Source: CAYSLA01 sp964431685 (GTDB taxonomy: Bacteria > Armatimonadota > UBA5829). From it: a stretch of DNA of 47,966 bases. Positions within the stretch are counted from its first letter, which is position 1; the number at the start of each line of letters is the position of its first letter. The DNA is taken from contig CAYSLA010000006.1 of assembly GCA_964431685.1 (NCBI GenBank), positions 1-47,966 of the forward strand, read 5' to 3'. This document shows positions 33,687 to 40,873 of this stretch, piece by piece. The position numbers were made by a program, and so were the translations under genes. The notes beneath the pieces were generated by a model that ran no database searches, was not told where the DNA came from, and worked only from the letters and a program-made list of their open reading frames with translations.

Positions 33687-34808
33687 ATGCGTGTTGTAGC
33701 GCGAGGGATAGCAATAGCGAGCGAACCGGGCACGGACCGGCAGAGCTGCGCGTTTCCGCAGATTGAGGTGCTGCCGGGCGGGCGCTGGCTCGCTTCCTGC
33801 CGAGCGGCTTGTACAAAGGGTGGCAATGACGGCGAACAAGCCCTTATGTCCACATCGGATGATGAAGGCAAGACCTGGAGCCCCGCGGTGTCGCCATTCA
33901 CGCCTCCAGTGCTGGACGGCAAGCCCGGCCGCTTTCGTTCATTGGGGCTGACGGCTCTTGGAGGCGCGCGTGTGCTAGCCACACTATACTGGGTTGACGA
34001 TTCGGATCCGTCGCTGCCGTTTTTCAACGAGGAGACCGAGGGTATTCTCGACTCGCGGATCATGTATGCTCAGTCCGACGATGCCGGCCAGACTTGGACT
34101 GCTCCGGCGCTGATGGACACCTCTCCGTTCAATGTTCCAGTCGCGATTACCGGCCCTGTGCGCGTCTTTCCGGACGGCGAACGAATGTGTCACTTCGAGA
34201 CCAACAAGACATACTACGGCACTGAGAAATGGGTGCATTCGTCGGTGATGATGTTTTCAGAGGACGAAGGTCGGACTTGGCCCCGTTATTCAGTAGTAAC
34301 TCGGCACCCTGACGTATTCTACTGGGATCAGCGCCCGCAGATTCTCCCTGACGGCCGCATATTCGATCTCTTTTGGACCTATGACAACGAGGCGGCGAAG
34401 TATCTGAACATCCACGCGATTTCCTCGTCCGACCGCGGCCGGACCTGGACCGGCTTGTGGGATACCGGAGTGCCAGGACAACCGGCCCCTGCCGTCGCGC
34501 TGCCTGACGGACGGCTCGCGATGGTGTACGTCGATCGCGAAGGGCCCACTGCCATCCGCTGCCGGGTCAGCTCCGATCAGGGGCGTACGTGGCCCGATGG
34601 CTCACTCACCACGATCTACGAAAGCCAGCAGCCGACGCAGACGGTCAGCAAGGATGGCATGGCCGATGCGTGGTCGGAGATGGGCAAGTTCTCCGTCGGT
34701 CTTCCAGCCACGTCAGCTCTTGGGGATGGCGATGTGCTGGTTCTCTACTATGCCGGGCCGGAAACTGACCGCACTAACATAGAGTGGGTGCGGCTGTCGG
34801 ATGACTAA
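33687..34808 (+). CDS. Sialidase-like beta-propeller protein
   Basis: A 373-residue protein with five Asp-box motifs (SxDxGxTW): STSDDEGKTW, AQSDDAGQTW, MFSEDEGRTW, SSSDRGRTW and SSDQGRTW, at about residues 54, 130, 190, 253 and 300. This is the six-bladed fold of exo-alpha-sialidases and BNR-repeat proteins. Candidate arginines and acidic residues are at RGIAI (N-term), GPVRVFPDG and YWDQRP. No signal peptide is visible, so it would be cytoplasmic unless exported otherwise. The strict sialidase RIP motif is not evident, so the substrate may be another alpha-keto sugar acid or a different glycan. AAGGAG precedes the ATG (GAAGGAGTAAAGCAG). Confidence 0.85.
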   Translation: MRVVARGIAIASEPGTDRQSCAFPQIEVLPGGRWLASCRAACTKGGNDGEQALMSTSDDEGKTWSPAVSPFTPPVLDGKPGRFRSLGLTALGGARVLATLYWVDDSDPSLPFFNEETEGILDSRIMYAQSDDAGQTWTAPALMDTSPFNVPVAITGPVRVFPDGERMCHFETNKTYYGTEKWVHSSVMMFSEDEGRTWPRYSVVTRHPDVFYWDQRPQILPDGRIFDLFWTYDNEAAKYLNIHAISSSDRGRTWTGLWDTGVPGQPAPAVALPDGRLAMVYVDREGPTAIRCRVSSDQGRTWPDGSLTTIYESQQPTQTVSKDGMADAWSEMGKFSVGLPATSALGDGDVLVLYYAGPETDRTNIEWVRLSDD

Positions 34809-34814
34809 TGAACT

Positions 34815-34866
34815 GGATGGGGCGCCCCTGGACCAAGTTCAGGGCCAGAACGCGGCCCATCTGGAT
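34815..34866. repeat. GGGGCGCCCCTG repeat, partial copy 2
   Basis: GGATGGGGCGCCCCTGGACC, AAGTTCAGGG, then a degraded right arm (GCGGCCCATCTGGATC). Intergenic between the sialidase-like and UroD-like genes. Confidence 0.6.
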
Positions 34867-34883
34867 CTATCGGAGGCAAACCC

Positions 34884-35218
34884 GTGACGTCACGTGAGCG
34901 CATTCTTGCTATATATCAGGGAGAAGTTCCCGACCAGGTTCCGTTCATGCTGGACCTCTCACACTGGTTCTACCACAGGCACCACCTGCCGTGGGACCTG
35001 AGCCAGGCCTACGACACGCCCGAGTATGACCTGATCAATGAGCATCGCCGGCTTGGTGTAGGTTTCTACATGCCAAACCTCGGGTCGTTCTACTCTGCGG
35101 CGTACGGCGAGGATGTTCAGGCGGAGACGGTCAAGGTCACGCGTGACGGACAGCCGGAGATCATCTGGCGGTATCACACCGCTGAGGGCAGCATCGAGCG
35201 GCGCAGGATATGGGAGGA
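34884..35218 (+). CDS. Uroporphyrinogen decarboxylase-like methyltransferase, N-terminal part (runs into gap)
   Basis: GTG 34884 with GGAGG upstream. The residues TSRERILAIYQGEVPDQVPFMLDL are the typical N-terminus of the UroD superfamily branch that includes corrinoid-dependent methyltransferases (MtaA/MtbA/CmuA types) as well as true HemE. The start of the barrel continues until the gap at 35219. True HemE has an RQAGRYL motif near residue 30; here the matching place reads LSHWFYHRHHLPWDL, so heme synthesis is unlikely. The remainder is at 35319-35821. Confidence 0.8.
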
Positions 35219-35318
35219 NNNNNNNNNNNNNNNNNNNNNNNNNNNNNNNNNNNNNNNNNNNNNNNNNNNNNNNNNNNNNNNNNNNNNNNNNNNNNNNNNN
35301 NNNNNNNNNNNNNNNNNN
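35219..35318. other. Assembly gap (100 N) in the UroD-like gene
   Basis: Exactly 100 N of unknown true length; the frames either side do not match, as expected for an arbitrary spacer. Confidence 0.98.
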
Positions 35319-35821
35319 TGGACCTGATTGATCTTCTTGCCGCATCACCCGCCGAGATTATCATCATGGGAGACAACTTCTCAAGCGACATTCAGTCTCC
35401 GAGCTTCTTCGCCGAATGGTCGCGGGACTACTACGCCGAGGCCATCCGGCGCCTTCATGCAGCCGGAAAGTACGTGGCCGTGCATATCGACGGACGCCTG
35501 CAGGGAGCGCTGAGGATGTTTGCCGAGATCGGAACCGACTGCGCAGACGCTGTCACCCCCAAGCCAATGGGTGATCTGACTGCCCAGGAGTGCCGCGCTG
35601 AAGTCGGGGACGAGCTCATCCTCTCCGGAGGCGTTTCGCCCGATCTGTGGCTGCCTAATGCGAGTATCGACAGATTCAAGGATGCCGTCCGAGCCTGGCT
35701 GCAACTCAAGGCAGTCAGTACCAGGTTGATTGCCAACGCCGGTGACCAGGTTCCGCCGGGCGCTGATGAAGAACGGATCGAGATCATGCGTGATATTGTG
35801 CAGATGGAGGGTTGTCACTAA
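35319..35821 (+). CDS. Uroporphyrinogen decarboxylase-like methyltransferase, C-terminal part
   Basis: Open from the gap. LIDLLAASPAEIIIMGDNFSSDIQSPSFFAEWSRDYYAEAIRRLHAAGKYVAVHIDG corresponds to the conserved second half of the barrel, with His in VHIDG where metal-binding methyltransferases hold zinc. The segment CADAVTPKPMGDLT and the closing LILSGGVSPDLWLP fit the same superfamily. The end overlaps nothing; the MttB-like gene starts 5 bases after. Paired with that MttB homologue it suggests a methyl-transfer route, but no corrinoid protein gene is nearby. Confidence 0.8.
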
Positions 35822-35825
35822 GGCT

Positions 35826-37319
35826 ATGATGAACGCAAATGGTACCTGGACGGTGCTTTCAAACCCCGAGATCGAACAGATTCGTGAGGCCGCGTATTCT
35901 TACGTCGAGCGCTCGGGGTTTGTAGTACAGCACAAAGGACTGCTTGCCAAGGCGAATGCCAGGGGAGCGTCCGTCGACGAGGCCAGTGGCAGGGTGCGCG
36001 TGTCGCGGGCACTGTGTGCGGAGCTTATGGCACAGGTGCCGAGCAGGTATACTATCAGGAATATGCTTGGGGAAACCTGGGAGATTGGCGGCGGGGCTCC
36101 CCACGGGATGGCGATCGTTACTGACCCCTGGATTATCGACTACGACACCAAGTCGCCTCGCCGCCCTTGCCTGGAAGACCTGCGCCGCCACACGATAATC
36201 GCTGATCAATCGGAACACCTCCCCCTTCCCCCTCCGTTTCGGAGGGGGTTAGGGGGAGGTCTGGAAGGAGTGGCCGGCGTCAGCCGGATGGACTTCCCGG
36301 TAACGGATGTTGAAGGGCCGACCTCCAGCCTGCGCGCTCTCGAAGCGCATCTGCTGGAGTCTACCAGGCACTACCAGATAATGGCGGCCGATCTGGAGAG
36401 CTTCGATATGTGGCGTGATATTCTCCGCCTCTTGAGCCGGGGCGGGTGTATCAGCGGTCTTGCGAGCGCGGGCATTGCCGTGCAGTCTCCGCTTATGCTA
36501 AACGAGCTCAACGGTGATCTGCTTCTTCGGGCGATAGAGGAAGGTTTTGCGGTGGTGCCGACCATCTGCCCGATGGCCGGTTCCACCGCTCCCTATTCGC
36601 TGATAGGAACGCTGCTTGCCTCGCACGTCGAGAATCTGATGATGGCTTTGCTTGCCCAGGTAGTCCGGCCCGGCAGTGTCGTGCAGTACGCCGCCGGCCT
36701 TTCCGTAACCGACATGAGTAGCGGAAACGATCTTTACTACACGATGGACAAGGTTCTGTGGAAGATCGCTTCGGTGCAACTTAGCAAGGCAGAGCGCATG
36801 CCGGTGATGGCTGAGTGCGGCGGGACGCTTGTCTGGCGATACGACCAGCAGAGCGGAGCGGAGGGAATGCTTTTCATGCTTGCCGCTCTCTCGTCGGGCG
36901 CAGATATGCTGACAGGCTTTGGTTCCTGCCACAACGCGGTCGGAATGTCCGCGGAGATGATGGTCATCCACAACGCATACCTGAACGCTGCCAAACATCT
37001 GGTCAGAGGCATCCACCCTGTCATTTCGACCGAAGGGAGAAATCCCCTACAGAAAGCCGTTGAGTCACTGGAGCGGGTCGGCCCGGGCGGCCAGTTCCTC
37101 GACGACGATCTCACCATCGAACTTCTACGGTCGGACGAGTTCTTCCGTGACCCGATCTTTGACTTCAGCGGCGGGCTGGGCGACAGCGTGTCGATGCTTG
37201 AGCGCGCGCACGAGCGAGCCGGGCAGCTGGTGGCCGACCACAAGAATCGTGTTCCGCACGACATCCGGGAGAATCTACAAAGGTACTTCAGCGATATTTA
37301 CAGGAGGGTAGAGAGTTGA
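35826..37319 (+). CDS. MttB-like (non-pyrrolysine) trimethylamine/betaine methyltransferase family protein with two repeat-derived insertions
   Basis: About 497 residues. The family patterns are MLGETWEIGGGAPHGM, LEDLRRHTIIADQ, VSRMDFPVTDVEGPTSSLRALEAHLLESTRHY, SPLMLNELNGDLLLRAIEEGFAVVPTICPMAGSTAPYSLIG, GADMLTGFGSCHNAVGMSAEMMVIHNAYL and ERVGPGGQFLDDD. Classical MttB needs an in-frame UAG for pyrrolysine; none is present, so this belongs to the non-Pyl relatives that demethylate betaines or similar quaternary amines. Two insertions interrupt the conserved sequence: a peptide from a 44-bp palindrome (36217-36260) and another, HPVISTEGRNPLQK, from part of a second repeat (37020-37047). Whether the enzyme still folds is uncertain. 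ATG 35826 follows GGAGGG at some distance; ATG 35829 is the alternative. Confidence 0.88.
   Translation: MMNANGTWTVLSNPEIEQIREAAYSYVERSGFVVQHKGLLAKANARGASVDEASGRVRVSRALCAELMAQVPSRYTIRNMLGETWEIGGGAPHGMAIVTDPWIIDYDTKSPRRPCLEDLRRHTIIADQSEHLPLPPPFRRGLGGGLEGVAGVSRMDFPVTDVEGPTSSLRALEAHLLESTRHYQIMAADLESFDMWRDILRLLSRGGCISGLASAGIAVQSPLMLNELNGDLLLRAIEEGFAVVPTICPMAGSTAPYSLIGTLLASHVENLMMALLAQVVRPGSVVQYAAGLSVTDMSSGNDLYYTMDKVLWKIASVQLSKAERMPVMAECGGTLVWRYDQQSGAEGMLFMLAALSSGADMLTGFGSCHNAVGMSAEMMVIHNAYLNAAKHLVRGIHPVISTEGRNPLQKAVESLERVGPGGQFLDDDLTIELLRSDEFFRDPIFDFSGGLGDSVSMLERAHERAGQLVADHKNRVPHDIRENLQRYFSDIYRRVES
36217..36260. repeat. ACCTCCCCCTTCCCC palindrome inside the MttB-like coding sequence
   Basis: Same family as 24259-24303: left arm 36217-36236, TTT, right arm 36240-36260. 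Translated in frame it gives PLPPPFRRGLGGGLE with no stop. Confidence 0.92.
37020..37047. repeat. Half-copy of the GTCATTTCGACCG repeat inside the MttB-like gene
   Basis: Matches the reverse complement of part of the element at 39846-39904 at about 26 of 28 positions. It encodes VISTEGRNP between conserved residues RGI and the ERVGPGG motif. Confidence 0.85.
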
Positions 37320-39634
37320 AAATGTGGAGCGTTTGCGAGGCTGACGCGCAGCCAGCCGAGATACTGGGACGCAGCTTGCCGTCGGCCATTATGGACATGC
37401 ACGCCCATTTGTACCGGACGGACACACTGTCGGTCCCGGCAGGCAGTTTCTTCAGCAAGGGTCCAGATGAGGTAGACGTGTCGGTCTGGCGGGAGAATCT
37501 GGGGCGTCTAGTTGGGCAAGAGCGTCTATCTGGCGCACTGTTCCTGCCGGTGCCATTTGTGCCGCGAGAGCGGATCGACGAAGTGAACGCGTGGATTATG
37601 GGGGTTGTCGACGGGTTGCCGCAGTGCAAGACCCTCGCATTGGTGGCGCCTGGTATGGATCGCAGTCAGGTGGAGCCGCTGGTCTCGCACCCCGGCTTTG
37701 CGGGTTTCAAGCCCTATCACACTTACTCAACGTCCCAGCCAACGTTCGACTCGCCGCCGGGTGACTACGTGCCGGAATGGGCGTGGGAGATGGCACAAGA
37801 GCATAGCCTGATAATCACACTGCACCTGGTGCGGTCAGGCGCAATGGCGGATCCCGACAATATCAGTTACTTGCAGACCCACTGCCGCAAGTATCCCGGG
37901 GCTAGAGTAGTGCTGGCGCACGCGGGCCGCTCCTTCCACGGGCCAAACGCGGGGGCAGGCTCGGCAGCTCTGTGCGGCCTGCCAAATCTGTATTTCGACC
38001 TCTCAGCGATCTGCGAAGCTGAGCCTCTGATGGCGCTTATCGATGCGTTCGGGCCTCGCAAGCTGATGTGGGGCAGTGATTTTCCGGTGTCGCAAGACCG
38101 CAGTCGCGCCGTGACGGTCGGCGACGGATTCTACTGGCTGGGCCAGGCGGCCTTGGATGCCGAGAAAGGCAATGTGCCCTGTTCGTTGTGGCCGGTTGGC
38201 TTGGAGAGCATGCGTGCGTTGCTGGCTGCTGCTGAGCATGTGGGATTGGACAAGGCGGACCTCGAGGACGTGTTCTGCCGCAACGCCCAGAGACTTCTCG
38301 GATTCCTGCCCGAATTCGAAGACGGTGTGCAGGCTCTATACAGGCGGGCCAAAGAACGAATCCCTGGCGGCACGCAGTTGCTGAGCAAACGCCCTGAGAT
38401 GCTGGCTCCCGACCAGTGGCCGGCTTATTTTCGCGAGGCTCGCGGCTGTGAGACCTGGGACACAGACGGCAGGCACTACTTCGACATGTCCACAAATGGC
38501 ATCGGAGCCTGCCTGCTGGGATTCCGCGATCCGGACGTAACTCGCGCTGTCAAGAGGCGTATCACACTGGGAAGCATGTGCACGCTCAACGCACCGGAGG
38601 AAGTCGAGCTGGCGGATCTTCTGTGTGAAATCCACCCGTGGGCCGATCAGGTGCGCTATGCGAGAGCCGGCGGTGAGGAGTGCGCGATAGCTGTGCGCAT
38701 AGCGCGTGCCACAACCGATCGTTCGATAGTGGCCATCTGTGGTTACAGCGGCTGGCAGGACTGGTATCTCGCGGCTAACTTGGGCGAGAGCGACGCTTTG
38801 CGGGGTCATCTTCTATCCGGGCTAAACCCCCTTGGAGTGCCGCGCGAGCTGCGCGGCACGGCGGTCACTTTTGCAACGAACGACCGCGAGGCCTTCCAGT
38901 CGATAATCGACACCTATGGCGACCGGTTGGCCGCGGTGGTAATGGAACCGTGCCGAGTCGCTGACCCCGAACCGGGGTTTCTTGAGTTCGTAAGAGACGG
39001 AGCGCATCGGGTTGGCGCGCTGCTGATCTTTGATGAAGTCTCGGTCGGGTGGCGTCTGCACCTGGGCGGTGCGCATCTCAAGTTTGGCGTCTTCCCCGAT
39101 ATCGCTGTGTTCGCTAAGGCGATGGGCAACGGTCACCCAATGGCCGCTGTAATCGGCACCCGGCAGGCAATGGCTGGAGCGCACGAGTCATTTATCAGCA
39201 GCACTTACTGGACCGAGAGCGTCGGGCCAGTTGCCGCGCTCGCGACGATCCGCAAGATGCAGACAATCGACGTGCCGGCACACGTTGCCCGCATTGGCTC
39301 TCGTGTGCAGCGTCTCTGGGAGAACCACGGCCGGGCCCACGCGCTGCCTGTGCACGTCGGCGGATACCCCTGCATCGGTCATTTCAGTTTCGATCACCCT
39401 CAGTCGAGCGCGCTTCGCACTCTGTATACGCAGTTGATGCTTGATCGCGGTTTCCTGGCGGGCGCCGGATTCTATCCTACACTGGCGCATACTGACGAGA
39501 TCGTGGATCGCTACGGCGAGGCCATCGACGCTGTGTTCGGCGAGATTGCGCGCACCTTGGAATCGGGCGATGACGTATCATCACGCCTGCGCGGCCCCGT
39601 AGCCCACAGCGGATTCCAGCGGCTGACGGGGTAG
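37316..39634 (+). CDS. Amidohydrolase (PF04909-type) fused to class III aminotransferase/aminomutase
   Basis: A 772-residue two-domain protein. Residues ~20-335 are an amidohydrolase-2 barrel: metal pair DMHAHLY (about 27), KPYHTYST, HLVRSGAM with a His ligand, VLAHAGRSFHG, and KLMWGSDFPVSQ with the catalytic Asp. Residues ~345-760 are a fold-type I PLP enzyme close to glutamate-1-semialdehyde aminomutases: GGTQLLSKRPEML, YFDMSTNGIGACLLGF, VRYARAGGEECAIAVRIAR, LIFDEVSVGWR and the Schiff-base Lys in FAKAMGNGHPMAAVIG (about 602). Both active sites look complete. TTG 37316 has GGAGGG 7 bases upstream and overlaps the MttB stop. The fusion suggests sequential steps, for example hydrolysis or decarboxylation and amine transfer, on one substrate; this is inference. 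Confidence 0.88.
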   Translation: MKMWSVCEADAQPAEILGRSLPSAIMDMHAHLYRTDTLSVPAGSFFSKGPDEVDVSVWRENLGRLVGQERLSGALFLPVPFVPRERIDEVNAWIMGVVDGLPQCKTLALVAPGMDRSQVEPLVSHPGFAGFKPYHTYSTSQPTFDSPPGDYVPEWAWEMAQEHSLIITLHLVRSGAMADPDNISYLQTHCRKYPGARVVLAHAGRSFHGPNAGAGSAALCGLPNLYFDLSAICEAEPLMALIDAFGPRKLMWGSDFPVSQDRSRAVTVGDGFYWLGQAALDAEKGNVPCSLWPVGLESMRALLAAAEHVGLDKADLEDVFCRNAQRLLGFLPEFEDGVQALYRRAKERIPGGTQLLSKRPEMLAPDQWPAYFREARGCETWDTDGRHYFDMSTNGIGACLLGFRDPDVTRAVKRRITLGSMCTLNAPEEVELADLLCEIHPWADQVRYARAGGEECAIAVRIARATTDRSIVAICGYSGWQDWYLAANLGESDALRGHLLSGLNPLGVPRELRGTAVTFATNDREAFQSIIDTYGDRLAAVVMEPCRVADPEPGFLEFVRDGAHRVGALLIFDEVSVGWRLHLGGAHLKFGVFPDIAVFAKAMGNGHPMAAVIGTRQAMAGAHESFISSTYWTESVGPVAALATIRKMQTIDVPAHVARIGSRVQRLWENHGRAHALPVHVGGYPCIGHFSFDHPQSSALRTLYTQLMLDRGFLAGAGFYPTLAHTDEIVDRYGEAIDAVFGEIARTLESGDDVSSRLRGPVAHSGFQRLTG

Positions 39635-39665
39635 TTGGAAGATTCCGACGTCGGGATGCTCGTCA

Positions 39666-39695
39666 GTAGGGGAGCACTTCGAAGTGCTCCCTTAC
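39666..39695. repeat. GTAGGGGAGCACTTC palindrome
   Basis: Arms GTAGGGGAGCACTTC / GAAGTGCTCCCTTAC, one mismatch, no loop. Same family as the pair at 3988-4066. Intergenic after the fusion gene. Confidence 0.85.
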
Positions 39696-39821
39696 GAGGA
39701 TGGCCCTGTTGCGCTCAGGGCGGCGAGGCAGCCAGGTCTGGCAGGGCTGCAGGCAGCACAGTCTGTGGCAGGGTGAGCATCGTTGTCAGAGGCCGGAGAA
39801 GACGGCAGGGAGGAATGGTCT

Positions 39822-40808
39822 ATGACCAGGAGAACTCAGACCTGTGTCATTCCGAGCAGCGTGAGGAATCTCAACTGGAGATTTCTCCCTGCGGTCGAAA
39901 TGACGTGTTATGTGAGGGCGTTTTGCTGGGTGCTGACCATATCGGCGCTGGCACTGTCAGCCGCCTCTGGCCAGTCGGGCACTTATGACTGGGCTGGCGC
40001 GCGCAGTCTGGGTTCATACCAGGGGATCAAGAGGGCGTTCGTCTCGGTCGCCACTCCACGCAAGATGAACATCAACTGTCTGCGGATTGATATGACCACA
40101 CCCGGACTGACGTTTGCCACTACGGGACGGATGGACGGATGGGTTGACGGGGTCAGTGAGGCTATGACGAAGACCACCCGGCAGTTCATCCGAGAGTCTC
40201 AATCGACCAGCAAGAAGCTGGCGGTGGCCATCAACGCGGCTCCGTGGGACCCGTTCGTCCCGGGCGATTGGAACGCGTCCCGTCCGGTCAATCTGTCGGG
40301 GCTTGCCGTCTCAGAAGGAGTGCTGGTCTCTCCGGGAGCGGGCACTCCTTCGTTTGTCGTCAGCAAGACAGGCCAGCCCAGTATGTCCAACACGAACTCG
40401 GACACCAGCATCACGGATATCCAGACTGCGGTTAGTGGATTTGGTTTTGTCCTGAACAACGGCATCCCGACTACGGGTGATACCAGCATCCATCCTCGCA
40501 CGGGGATTGGGATCTCTAAGGACGGCAGATACGTATACTTGATGACCATCGACGGCAGGCAGTCCGCATCGATCGGAGCCACTACGGATGATGTTGGGTC
40601 GTGGCTGAAGTACTTCGGATCCCACACCGGAATCAACATGGACGGCGGCGGATCGACAACGATGGCGTGGTGGGACCCAAGTGTCGGAAGAGCGGATAAG
40701 ACCAGGCTCCTCAACAGCCCGCGCGGGAACGGGTGGAAATGGAGTCCGTTGGCCTCAGAAAGGCACAACGGCAGCAACCTTGGAGTACACTACGCTGACA
40801 AAGAGTGA
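39822..40808 (+). CDS. Secreted phosphodiester glycosidase family protein (NAGPA-like), repeat in the signal-peptide region
   Basis: A 328-residue protein. The C-terminal half carries the family core: HPRTGIGISKDGRYVYLMTIDGRQ and INMDGGGSTTMAW (about residues 278-291), typical of the NAGPA domain, which removes GlcNAc from a phosphodiester in animals and acts on glycans or polymers in bacteria. A signal peptide h-region WVLTISALALSAASG lies at about residues 33-49. ATG 39822 has AGGGAGGA 7 bases upstream and is chosen. Its first 26 codons run through a palindromic repeat (39846-39904) that encodes CVIPSSVRNL and LPAVEMT, so the export signal has a repeat-derived n-region. ATG 39900, part of the repeat itself, could give a shorter, cleaner signal peptide. 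Confidence 0.85.
   Translation: MTRRTQTCVIPSSVRNLNWRFLPAVEMTCYVRAFCWVLTISALALSAASGQSGTYDWAGARSLGSYQGIKRAFVSVATPRKMNINCLRIDMTTPGLTFATTGRMDGWVDGVSEAMTKTTRQFIRESQSTSKKLAVAINAAPWDPFVPGDWNASRPVNLSGLAVSEGVLVSPGAGTPSFVVSKTGQPSMSNTNSDTSITDIQTAVSGFGFVLNNGIPTTGDTSIHPRTGIGISKDGRYVYLMTIDGRQSASIGATTDDVGSWLKYFGSHTGINMDGGGSTTMAWWDPSVGRADKTRLLNSPRGNGWKWSPLASERHNGSNLGVHYADKE
39846..39904. repeat. GTCATTCCGAGC / GGTCGAAATGAC palindromic repeat inside the NAGPA-like gene
   Basis: A 59-base imperfect inverted repeat: GTCATTCCGAGC... with AATCTCAACTGGAGATT at the centre and ...GGTCGAAATGAC at the end. A half-copy lies at 37020-37047. Confidence 0.85.
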
Positions 40809-40873
40809 GCGCCAACGGATCAGCCGATGTCACACGCAGACATTCTGTGTGGGCAGTGTCTAATGGAGGAGCA

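Noticed and set aside
34884..35821. Heme-pathway uroporphyrinogen decarboxylase (hemE)
   Set aside because: The RQAGRYL motif of HemE is absent, no other heme genes are nearby, and the neighbour is an MttB-like methyltransferase.
35826..37319. Pyrrolysine-containing MttB
   Set aside because: No in-frame TAG exists in the coding sequence, so it belongs to the non-pyrrolysine branch.
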